From positions 1 to 15,471 of the forward strand of contig JAUVGT010000060.1 in the NCBI GenBank assembly GCA_030593645.1: a stretch of 15,471 bases of DNA, in the 5' to 3' direction. The position numbers and the translations under genes were made by a program. Below, in pieces: positions 8,338 to 15,471 of this stretch (its first letter is position 1; each line of letters starts with the position of its first letter). This stretch comes from Deltaproteobacteria bacterium. Its GTDB lineage: Bacteria > Desulfobacterota > Desulfobacteria > Desulfobacterales > JAUVGT01. The notes under the pieces are model-generated. The model was not told the origin of the DNA, did not search any database, and saw only the letters and a list, made by a program, of their open reading frames with translations.

Positions 8338-8437
8338 TTATTGTTCCAATTGTCTATCGAGAAGATGAAATGAATCATTATCTAAAATATTTTATAGATA
8401 TCCGATAATTAATCATTGTATGATAACATACCGTCAC

Positions 8438-8461
8438 ATTCGGACTTTTTACGAGACCATC
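8438..8461 (-). repeat. Isolated end of the dispersed palindromic repeat
   Basis: Read on the minus strand, this 24-nt stretch is identical to 15427-15450 and closely matches the ends of the element at 15-139. No partner arm was found within the intergenic region, so it is probably a remnant or solo end. Confidence 0.85.
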
Positions 8462-8487
8462 AACCTTGCGACAAAAATTTGACATAA

Positions 8488-8535
8488 TTGACAAATTCAC
8501 TTTCAAATGAAATGATTCATATATGAAATTGAAAG
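8488..8535 (+). promoter_or_regulatory. Candidate promoter with overlapping inverted repeat upstream of the small-protein/kinase operon
   Basis: TTGACA at 8488-8493 is followed after 17 nt by AATGAT at 8511-8516. A second TTGACA lies at 8479-8484. The interval overlaps CTTTCAA (8500-8506) paired with TTGAAAG (8529-8535), and the perfect palindrome TTCATATATGAA (8516-8527). This arrangement fits a regulated promoter with an operator near the transcription start, but no regulator is known. Confidence 0.4.
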
Positions 8536-8599
8536 AGAATCAGGAATCACGTCTATCATTAGAAATCGATTCAACCGATAGAATCAAAGGAGAAAAATC

Positions 8600-8800
8600 A
8601 TGAGAGGAGCATTCATTATTGTAACTGTTGTAACGCTGCTTATCGTTGGGATACTGGTTATTAAAAATTACAATTCGGGTCCGTCAGGTACCGCCACGAA
8701 AAGAGAAGCAATTGAAAAGGGTAAAGAGGCTGCTGAGAAAGCAAACAAGGCGATGCAGAAAATCAAGGATACCAATAAAAAATTGACAGAAACTAACTAA
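8600..8800 (+). CDS. Small single-helix membrane protein
   Basis: 66 residues. One hydrophobic helix covers about residues 4-22. A lysine- and glutamate-rich tail (REAIEKGKEAAEKANKAMQK) should form an amphipathic helix or coiled coil. The start is well supported by AAGGAG 7 nt before the ATG. The gene lies 29 nt before the downstream kinase and shares its strand, so an operon is likely, and a role as a membrane partner of that kinase is conceivable. No family was recognised. Confidence 0.7.
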   Translation: MRGAFIIVTVVTLLIVGILVIKNYNSGPSGTATKREAIEKGKEAAEKANKAMQKIKDTNKKLTETN

Positions 8801-8829
8801 AAAATGATTATATCAAGCATGGTTTATCA

Positions 8830-10746
8830 ATGAAAGAAACGCACAATAATGTTTTGGTTATAGATAACAAACCGGAAGAACTCGGGCCTCTTTTAAAGCT
8901 TCTGACTGAATTCGGCTGGAATATTGATATTAAAAAACCCAGCCTCACGTTATCATCCACACTATTAAATATTAATCCGGATATCATTATCATCAATACA
9001 GCCATAACCGACTGTACCGAACTTGCCATATCAATAAAAACAAAATCACCGGATGTATATCTTATCGCATTAACGGATAAAGATCCTATGGACCGGAGTG
9101 TAATGGAACTCAGGGACCAGATTTATGATATTATCAGTACGCCTTTAAATCCTTCGGCACTTGGTATGGTTCTCAAGCGGGCAGACCATTTTGCCCGACT
9201 GCAAAACAATTTAAAAAAAAACAGATCCGAAATTGCAACCTCAGCTCAGAAGATTGCCGATGAAAGGGTTGAAACAGAACGATTCCTGGCCGTACATCAG
9301 GTGATCGATAGGATGTCTTCTTTCCTGGTAAAAGTAATTGAAGATATTCATGGAGGAATCAAATATTTTAATGAACTTCCTTTTTTTGTATCCATACACG
9401 ATCGTGAATTAAGAATTCTCGCCGCGAACCCCGCATATTATAAGCATATCGGCAACATGATTCATCACAAGAGCTGGGAAATTTACACCGGAAAAAGGGC
9501 CACCCGTAATGCGTGTCCTGTGGGTTTGACCCTCAATACAGGAACTGTCAAATCCACAAGAGCGCTTGTCAAATATAAAAGCGGGGCAAAGGTACCTGTA
9601 ACGGTTCACACATATCCCATCTATAATAACGAGGGAGATGTTGAGTTTGCTCTTGAAGTATTTGCCGGCGCAAAGGAAGTAAAAGATCTTGCCCATGAGA
9701 TCCATTCAACGCAGCAGCGTTATCAGCTTTTATTTGATTCCGTGCCCAACCACATTGCCGTTTTGGATCGTCGGTTTCACCTGACTGCGATTAACAAGAA
9801 GTTTAAAACCGATTTTGGCGACCATACAGATAAAAATTTTTTTGATGTTCTCAGGCCTGCTGTTTTTCCTGCTTATCGCGATCCCATAACACAGACAGTA
9901 CGGAAGGGAACACCCCATCAGGGTGAAATGATTATGATCGATCAGAACGGTATTCAATATAATATGATGGCCTGGACATCACCCATTAAGACCGCAGCAG
10001 GCAAATTAATCCAGGTGCTGGTGATATTTGCAGATATTACCGAATTGCGTAAACTGCAAACAAATCTCGCGGCAATCGGGCTGATGGTCAGTACGGTATC
10101 ACACGATTTAAAGGGGAGTTTAACTGGCCTGGATGCCGGACTCTACCTGATTGAAACGGGGTTTTATCGTGAAAAGCCTGGAAGGATTGAAGAAGGACTT
10201 GATGTTGTCAAACTCATGGTGGAACGGATCAGAAAACTTGTTTATGATATCCTTTATTCGGCTAAGGAACGTGAGCTCGACCTTGAACAATCCAGTGTAC
10301 TCCAATTTGCCGGCGATGTTGCCGCAAATATAGATATACGTATCCGTGGTGCAGGAATCGAATTTCAGTGTGATTTTAAACCTGAGCTTGGAATGTTCAA
10401 AATTGACATGAACCTGCTTCGTACTGCCCTTATGAACATCCTTGAAAATGCTGTAGAAGCATGCATCGAGGATACATCAAAAGATACTCATTTAATTAAA
10501 TTCAAAATCGCCCGGAAAAATAACCAGGTGCTGATTGAAATCGCGGACAATGGCAGCGGTATCATGAAAGGCAGCACAAAGCATCTTTTTGACCTGTTTT
10601 ATTCTTCAAAAGGCCATAAAGGCACAGGGCTGGGTTTGTTTATCACAAAACGAGTGATCCTGAAACATGGCGGTAATATTTCTGTTGAATCAGAGCCGGG
10701 ACAGGGGACAAAATTTACAATCTCCATTCCCGGTACAAAGACATGA
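8830..10746 (+). CDS. PAS sensor histidine kinase with degenerate N-terminal receiver
   Basis: 638 residues, predicted soluble. Residues about 5-120 have a receiver fold pattern, but the phosphoacceptor position is Asn56 (IIIINTA) and the conserved lysine is replaced by Thr104 (IISTPLNP), so normal phosphorylation is unlikely. A helical linker leads to PAS domains at about 180-280 and 295-405. The kinase core has His425 in VSTVSHDLKGS, an N-box NILENAVEAC (537-546), a G1 box ADNGSGI (572-578) and a GTGLGLFI motif (598-605). No output or intact receiver domain follows, so the phosphoryl group must pass to a separate protein. No good Shine-Dalgarno sequence is visible; coupling to the small gene 29 nt upstream may help. 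The ligand is unknown. Confidence 0.9.
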   Translation: MKETHNNVLVIDNKPEELGPLLKLLTEFGWNIDIKKPSLTLSSTLLNINPDIIIINTAITDCTELAISIKTKSPDVYLIALTDKDPMDRSVMELRDQIYDIISTPLNPSALGMVLKRADHFARLQNNLKKNRSEIATSAQKIADERVETERFLAVHQVIDRMSSFLVKVIEDIHGGIKYFNELPFFVSIHDRELRILAANPAYYKHIGNMIHHKSWEIYTGKRATRNACPVGLTLNTGTVKSTRALVKYKSGAKVPVTVHTYPIYNNEGDVEFALEVFAGAKEVKDLAHEIHSTQQRYQLLFDSVPNHIAVLDRRFHLTAINKKFKTDFGDHTDKNFFDVLRPAVFPAYRDPITQTVRKGTPHQGEMIMIDQNGIQYNMMAWTSPIKTAAGKLIQVLVIFADITELRKLQTNLAAIGLMVSTVSHDLKGSLTGLDAGLYLIETGFYREKPGRIEEGLDVVKLMVERIRKLVYDILYSAKERELDLEQSSVLQFAGDVAANIDIRIRGAGIEFQCDFKPELGMFKIDMNLLRTALMNILENAVEACIEDTSKDTHLIKFKIARKNNQVLIEIADNGSGIMKGSTKHLFDLFYSSKGHKGTGLGLFITKRVILKHGGNISVESEPGQGTKFTISIPGTKT

Positions 10747-10870
10747 TCACAATCGGAACCCTAAGTGTTATCAGCGTTTTCCGCGGTTAGATATAAAATA
10801 CCATTCAAACAGGGAAACAAAGTTTTTAACCGCTGAGTACGCGAAATACACAGATTAAAAAAAGAATATT

Positions 10871-11983
10871 ATGAAAATACCGGATTTTAAAATTGAACGT
10901 TTTTTTGCCAAATATGAGTTTAATGCACCATACCTTCTTTGCTGTTCTGATTGTCAATCATATACTGTTCATGAGATTTTATCCATGGAACCCGGGGCAA
11001 AAAATGATTTCCAGGAGATGTGGCTTGGATATACCGAGTCACTGGGTTCCCCGGAACTTCGTAAAGAAATCGCAAGGCTCTATTCAAATTGCGATCCGAA
11101 TCATATCCTTGTCTATTCGGGGGCAGAGGAAGCAATATTCTGCTTCATGAATACCGCACTTGATAAGGGAGATCATATCATTGCCCATTTTCCGTGTTAT
11201 CAGTCTCTTTTTGAAATTGCGGATTCGATCGGCTGTGAGGTGGCAAAATGGCAAACCCGTGAAGAGAAAAACTGGGATCTTGATATCGATTTCTTGAAAA
11301 ATAATATAAAAGGAAATACAAAAGCCATCATTATCAACTGCCCGCATAATCCTACCGGCTATCTGATGCCGAAAGAAAAATTCCGCGAAATCATCAATAT
11401 CGCCCGGGAGCATCATATCATCATATTTTCCGATGAAGTGTATCGCTTTCTGGAATATGATGAAACTGACAGGCTTCCGGCCTTGTGTGACGAATACCGC
11501 CTGGGGATTTCACTTGGAGTCATGTCAAAAGCCTTCGGTCTTGCCGGTCTCCGTATCGGATGGATTGCCACACAAAACAAAACCCTTTATGACAAACTGG
11601 CTTCGTTTAAAGACTATACAACAATCTGCAGCAGTGCTCCAAGTGAATTCATTTCAACAATCGCCATTAGACATAAAGATAAAATTATCAGCCGCAACCT
11701 CAACATCATCAAAAAAAACTTAAATATCTTAAATAATTTTTTCAGAAGACATCAGGACCGATTTAACTGGTCCGCCCCCAAAGCAGGACCAATAGCCTTC
11801 CCTTCTTTGAAATCAGCGGAAAATATCGAGGAATTCTGCCATAACCTGGTTGTAAAAAAAGGTGTCCTTTTATTACCCGGCACGGTGTATCAGAAAACCT
11901 CCGGTAATTTCAGGATCGGGTTTGGAAGAAGTAATCTTGATGAATGCATTAACCGGGTAGACGAATATTTGAATGATCAGTAG
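10871..11983 (+). CDS. PLP-dependent class I/II aminotransferase
   Basis: 370 residues, a typical fold-type I aminotransferase of the cytoplasm. Visible landmarks are NCPHNPTG (Asn160), FSDEVYRFLEYD (Asp188 and Tyr191), the cofactor lysine Lys220 in MSKAFGLAGLRIGW, and the substrate-carboxylate arginine Arg348 in FRIGFGR. The enzyme should move an amino group between an amino acid and a 2-oxo acid through pyridoxal phosphate, but the substrate cannot be read from the sequence. The length is slightly below the 380-400 usual for aspartate aminotransferases. A short gap of 124 nt after the kinase shows no obvious promoter. The gene is followed by a hairpin terminator at 12111-12147. Confidence 0.92.
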   Translation: MKIPDFKIERFFAKYEFNAPYLLCCSDCQSYTVHEILSMEPGAKNDFQEMWLGYTESLGSPELRKEIARLYSNCDPNHILVYSGAEEAIFCFMNTALDKGDHIIAHFPCYQSLFEIADSIGCEVAKWQTREEKNWDLDIDFLKNNIKGNTKAIIINCPHNPTGYLMPKEKFREIINIAREHHIIIFSDEVYRFLEYDETDRLPALCDEYRLGISLGVMSKAFGLAGLRIGWIATQNKTLYDKLASFKDYTTICSSAPSEFISTIAIRHKDKIISRNLNIIKKNLNILNNFFRRHQDRFNWSAPKAGPIAFPSLKSAENIEEFCHNLVVKKGVLLLPGTVYQKTSGNFRIGFGRSNLDECINRVDEYLNDQ

Positions 11984-12110
11984 ATATCCGGGTTCAATAC
12001 CACGTTCAATACCGCACACTGCGTTTTCAATTGATTAAGGATCGCTCTCATAGAAATACTTTTTATTTTTGCCACGAAACACACGAAAATTTTACAATAC
12101 AATAAACAGC

Positions 12111-12147
12111 AAAACCGGTGCCTTAAATAAAATAGAACACCGGTTTT
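12111..12147. terminator. Bidirectional hairpin terminator between convergent genes
   Basis: AAAACCGGTG (12111-12120) and CACCGGTTTT (12138-12147) form a perfect 10-bp stem around a 17-nt loop. Each strand ends the stem in a run of T, and AT-rich DNA follows. It lies 127 nt after the aminotransferase stop and 29 nt beyond the hdrA stop, so it can serve both. Confidence 0.75.
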
Positions 12148-12176
12148 CTATATCATTTTATTTTATGTTTTTTTAT

Positions 12177-14744
12177 TTATTTGTTTTTCTTCTTTTTTAG
12201 CCAACGGATGCTGTTTGAACGGCATTGAGGACATATGCGCTCCACATTAGACCGATAATTACCCTTCCAGCTATACCCGCATCGCATGCACACAAAATCA
12301 GCATCCTGGTTTTCATCTGACGCTTTCGGATTTCTGGGTCTTGGAATTTTTGCATCTTCAAGTGCGGTTCTTGTCCCGTCGATCTCTTCACTGGTGACCG
12401 ACTGTCTTTTTTTCTCTGTTTCTTTCATGATTGTCTGCCACCTTCCACCTTCAGCGGCTGAACACCATTCCAGAAGCAGCCTGTCTGTCCGAAGGCCGGC
12501 TTTTTCAAGACCGTCCCACAGTCCATCCATCCGCCTTACAGTACTCCGGTTAGCGTCAATATAATGACAGTCCACATAGTGACAGCCCGAAATAAGTACA
12601 ACCGGTGCTCCCTTTTTAAATGCATACCAGATAAATTCCGGGTTAACACGCGCCGAACACATGGTCCTTATAATTCGCGCGTTTGGCGGGTAAGCCATAC
12701 GGCCGACACCGGCTGTATCCGCACCGGCATATGAACACCAGTTGCAGGCAAATGCCACTATTTTGTTCGCGGAATTTTCTTCCAGCATGGCATCGATTTG
12801 AGCGTAAACAGCCTGATCCGAAAAATGACGCATCTTGATCGCTCCGTACCTGCATTCAGCAGCACAATTTCCACATCCAACACAAGCCGCACTGATCAGC
12901 TTGGGCAACTGCTTTTTCTCCCACGTAATCGCCGCAAAGGGGCATACACTTGCGCACTGACCGCATTTCTTGCAGATATCTTCATCCAGGACAGAAGTAA
13001 TGGCCTCGATTGAAAACTTGCTTTTATTTAACAGTATCGACGCTTTTGAAGATGCGGCACCGGCCTGGGTTACGCTTTCCCTGATGTCTTTGGGACTCTC
13101 TGCCGCGCCGGCGATATATACACCCTTTGTGGGAGTATCCACCGGTTTCAGTTTTGAATGCGCCTCTTTCAGAAAACCGCTGGGAGATTTTGAAAGACTG
13201 ACAAGCCGACGTACCGGCTCCGTGCCCATCGCGGGTGTTGCGCCAACCGCCAGCACCAGCATATCGAATTCATGTTTTTCAAGACGTTTCGCGGTTGTAT
13301 TTTCAACAGTAACTCGCAGATCACCGGTATCATCGACCTCCTCGATATCACCCGGAAGCCCCCTGATAAAGCGTACACCGCTTGCCTTTGATCTCATGAG
13401 CAGCTCTTCAAACCCTTTACCAAAGGCCCTAAGGTCCATGTAGAAGACAGAAATATCAATTTCCGGATAGTTATCCTTTAAGTATTGAGCGGCTTTGATC
13501 GTATTCATACAGCAAACATTCGAGCAGTATGGGTTGCCTTTTTCGGGATTCTGTGTCCGTGATCCCACACATTGAATAAATCCGATTTTTCGGGGTTGTT
13601 TCAGATCACCGGGTCTTCCAAGATGGCCTTCGAGCGGCCCTCCCGTGGAAACCAGCCTCTCAAACTCCATACTTGTAACCACATTTGGGAAACGGCGATA
13701 TCCGTATTCATCCAGGGCGGTAGGATCATATACATCCATACCGGTTGCCACAACAATGGCTCCCACATTAATTTCAAGATGTTCATCCTGCACGTCAAAA
13801 CTGATGCAGTTTTTTTCACAGGCCTCAATACATTTGCCGCACGCGATTGGATTCTGTCCCAGGCACTCTTTGTCTTCAACAATATAAGCTGAAGGGACGG
13901 CTTGGGGAAAGGGAATATAAATCGCCTTTCGACTCCCCAGTCCCATCTGAAATTCATCGGGAACAACGACAGGGCACTCTTTTGCGCAGTCACCGCAGCC
14001 TGTACATTCATCTTCATCGACATACCTGGCTTTTCTACGGATATGCGCCGTAAAATTGCCCACATAACCTCTGATATCTTCAACTTCTGAATAAGTGAGA
14101 AGTTCAATATTGGGATGTCGACCGACATCCATCATCTTGGGTCCAAGAATTCAGATACTGCACTCAATATCCGGGTAAACCTTATCGAGCTGGGCCATAA
14201 TCCCGCCAATTGAGGGCTTCTTCTCAACGAGATAAACCTTGTGACCGGAATCCGCGATATCCAGGGCAGCCTGGATACCCGCAATCCCGCCGCCGACAAC
14301 AAGTGCCGCATCTGTGACCGGTATCTTCTCTTCATCCTGGGGATAAAGCCACCTGGCTCTCGCGACTGCCACATTGACAATATCCTTGGCCTTCTGTGTG
14401 GCATCGGCCTTGTCGTCGGTGACCCATGAACAGTGTTCACGAATATTTGCCATCTCCAGGAGATACCGGTTAAGCCCCGCGCCTTCGATACACTGTCTGA
14501 ATATCGGTTCATATGAAGCCGGTGAGCAGGATGCCACAACAACCCGGTTCAGGTTATGTTCGTAAATCGATTTCTGGATTTCCTGCTGCCCCGGGTCAGC
14601 ACAGGTGTATTTATTCCGAATGGATAATTCCACCTGTGGTAATGTTCCCGCGTACTCACGAAGCGCCTCAGTATCTACCATCCCGGCGATATTGGAACCG
14701 CAGTCGCAAACAAAAACACCTATTCGTAAATCATCTCGTATCAA
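12177..14744 (-). CDS. hdrA: Selenocysteine-containing HdrA fused to MvhD
   Basis: An 855-residue flavin/iron-sulfur electron-transfer subunit of the heterodisulfide-reductase type, read through TGA 14151-14153 as selenocysteine 198. The N-terminus is IGVFVCDCGSNIAG. A flavin-binding VVGGGIAG lies at 149-156, followed by VEKKPSIGGIMAQLDK. The conserved CxxC appears here as Cys195-Ser-Ile-Sec198. Ferredoxin-type cysteine motifs lie at 247-258, 294-313, 591-603 and 621-633, with another cysteine-rich patch at 389-413. The MvhD domain (about 662-770) has CNWCSYAGAD and GCHYVDCHY. A tail CxxC pair at 819-822 and 838-841 looks like a zinc ribbon. HdrA proteins take part in flavin-based electron bifurcation, and MvhD links them to a hydrogenase or dehydrogenase. 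No hdrB, hdrC, flx or mvhAG gene is in the window. TTG 14744 was chosen over ATG 14795, which lies upstream of the ribosome binding site. The response-regulator gene ends 75 nt upstream. Confidence 0.92.
14113..14153 (-). promoter_or_regulatory. Selenocysteine UGA codon and bacterial SECIS hairpin
   Basis: The in-frame TGA is 14153-14151. Starting 20 nt further downstream, 14130-14113 forms a perfect 7-bp stem (GGAUGUC with GACAUCC) around the loop GGUC at 14123-14120. The loop begins 27 nt after the UGA. A short stem, an apical loop with GU and this spacing are the known hallmarks of bacterial SECIS elements, which recruit the elongation factor SelB with Sec-tRNA. The hairpin lies inside the coding region, as in bacteria generally. 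Confidence 0.85.
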
Positions 14745-14752
14745 CGTGTTCC

Positions 14753-14760
14753 CCTCCTCC
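14753..14760 (-). promoter_or_regulatory. Ribosome binding site that fixes the hdrA start
   Basis: The mRNA reads GGAGGAGG at 14760-14753, followed after 8 nt by TTG (14744-14742). This is the strongest Shine-Dalgarno sequence seen in the window. It places initiation just before IRDDLRIGVFVCDCG, which is where HdrA proteins normally begin. The in-frame ATG at 14795 would add 17 residues encoded across this site. Confidence 0.85.
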
Positions 14761-14819
14761 TTCGGCTTTCTGAATATAGTCAATTCCCGGGTCAAAAGGA
14801 GTCGACTTTGTGTTTTCCC

Positions 14820-15296
14820 CTATTTCTTATTTTCACTTTCATGCCGCCACATTTCATATTTAAGTCCATTCATATAATTTTTTTCTTTCCATTCCTGCCG
14901 TTCACGCGCGGCCAGTTCAATTGCTTCACGGAATCCATTTCTGAATTCATCCGAATTGAATTGTTCTTTTCTGAAAAAATCAAATGCGTGGAACTCTTTA
15001 AATGCCTTTCGCTGGGACTCCATTGTTCCATGGCCGGTAATCATGATTACCCTGGTGAACGACTTCTGCTTATTCAAATGTGCCAACAATTTCATCCCGT
15101 CTTCATTTCTCTCATCAGTTTCCACCAGTCTGATATCAATTATCGCAAGATCCAGGTCTTTAGTCCGGTCAATATATTCAATGGCTTCTTCAAGTGCGGC
15201 AACCGATTTGACATCATGACCTTCGCGTCTCAAAAGTCCGCTTAAAAGCTCCCGCCAGTCTGCATAGTCTTCTACAATTAAAACCTTGCCTTTCAT
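14820..15296 (-). CDS. Stand-alone response regulator receiver protein
   Basis: 158 residues, almost entirely one receiver domain. Glu9/Asp10 form the acidic pocket (KVLIVEDYADW), Asp54 is the phosphoacceptor (LAIIDIRL), Thr87 lies in MITGHG and Lys110 in FFRKEQF. The loop after Asp54 (VETDERNEDG) is longer than usual. There is no DNA-binding or enzymatic output domain; a charged helical tail of about 30 residues ends the protein. It probably acts by protein contact or as a phosphorelay intermediate. ATG 15296 is supported by TTGGAGG 5 nt upstream; ATG 15329 and a second ATG overlapping this site are less likely. It precedes hdrA on the same strand by 75 nt with no obvious terminator, so co-transcription is probable. 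Confidence 0.88.
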   Translation of the reverse strand: MKGKVLIVEDYADWRELLSGLLRREGHDVKSVAALEEAIEYIDRTKDLDLAIIDIRLVETDERNEDGMKLLAHLNKQKSFTRVIMITGHGTMESQRKAFKEFHAFDFFRKEQFNSDEFRNGFREAIELAARERQEWKEKNYMNGLKYEMWRHESENKK

Positions 15297-15426
15297 ATAT
15301 GCCTCCAACATGTTTGTGATTGGCCTCAATCCCTCATCCCGGGTTTAAGCACTTCAACACCATCTATTTTACCTATCTCTTTGTTGCCATTAGAACGTGT
15401 CTCAAAATTCATCATCCACTAAATCA

Positions 15427-15471
15427 GATGGTCTCGTAAAAAGTCCGAATTAGACGGTTTCGTAAAGAGTT
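15427..15471. repeat. Two tandem end sequences of the dispersed repeat, cut by the window edge
   Basis: 15427-15450 begins gatggtctcgtaaaaagtcc and equals the minus strand of 8438-8461. It is followed at once by a second end sequence, 15453-15471, matching 15-33. The stretch 15439-15471 matches 1-33 in 32 of 33 bases and in the same orientation. The left edge therefore has the same tandem junction. Confidence 0.85.

Larger units (their letters stand above)
8284..8599. other. Divergent intergenic region
   Basis: These 316 bases separate two divergently oriented genes. They hold a minus-strand promoter candidate (8310-8337), an isolated repeat end (8438-8461), and a plus-strand promoter/operator candidate (8488-8535), each listed separately. 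No additional gene is supported. Confidence 0.5.

Noticed and set aside
10744..10790. Second selenocysteine read-through at the TGA ending the PAS kinase
   Set aside because: The kinase is complete after its GTGLGL motif, no conserved residue is expected there, and no SECIS-like hairpin with a GU loop was seen.
13572..13892. Open frames antisense to hdrA (also 12970-13443)
   Set aside because: They are shadows of a strongly conserved coding region on the other strand and have no start signals.
14151..14153. HdrA as a pseudogene or a sequencing error that splits the gene
   Set aside because: There is no frameshift, both halves keep all family motifs, the stop replaces a family cysteine, and a SECIS-like hairpin follows.
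1..15471. CRISPR array, prophage or toxin-antitoxin system
   Set aside because: No regularly spaced repeats, phage genes, integrase or paired small toxin-like genes were found.
1..15471. Circular plasmid inferred from matching ends
   Set aside because: The matching sequence is part of a repeat that also occurs inside the window, one base differs, and no replication or partition gene is present.

Overview
The window looks like chromosomal DNA of a strictly anaerobic, selenocysteine-using deltaproteobacterium, most likely a sulfate reducer of the Desulfobacterales. This is inferred from protein content: a selenocysteine-containing HdrA fused to an MvhD domain, multi-PAS hybrid kinases with the N-terminal style typical of that group, and AT-rich spacers holding palindromic 'gtctcgtaaaaagtcc' elements. 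No rRNA, tRNA, CRISPR array or transposase gene was seen.

Layout, left to right. 1-139: a long imperfect palindrome of a repeat family whose end sequence recurs at 8438-8461 and at the right edge. 455-4811 (+): two overlapping genes, a three-PAS hybrid histidine kinase and a membrane protein carrying a chemoreceptor signalling domain followed by a solute-binding domain. 5123-5491 (+): a small STAS-like protein. 5693-6181 (+): ilvN, the acetolactate synthase regulatory subunit, without its catalytic partner. 6178-8283 (-): two related secreted CsgG-like/TPR proteins separated by a second palindromic element. 8600-10746 (+): a one-helix small protein and a PAS histidine kinase with a degenerate receiver. 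10871-11983 (+): a PLP aminotransferase. 12111-12147: a hairpin terminator between convergent genes. 15296-12177 (-): a stand-alone response regulator followed by HdrA-MvhD.

The most notable object is the HdrA-MvhD gene. It looks like two open frames split by a TGA at 14151-14153. The frame continues unchanged across it, the codon falls at the last position of a conserved CxxC (here CSI-TGA), and a 7-bp hairpin with a GGUC loop lies 20 nt downstream, as expected for a bacterial SECIS. It is therefore read as one 855-residue selenoprotein, started from a TTG behind a strong Shine-Dalgarno sequence. The second notable object is the chemoreceptor-like protein, whose binding domain lies after the signalling domain and so is predicted to be cytoplasmic.

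Functionally the window mixes sensing (two kinases, one chemoreceptor-like protein, one lone receiver), electron transfer (HdrA-MvhD), envelope proteins (CsgG-like pair) and amino-acid metabolism (ilvN, aminotransferase). Both edges end in the same tandem repeat (1-33 and 15439-15471, 32 of 33 bases identical), so the window may be bounded by assembly breaks in a dispersed repeat.
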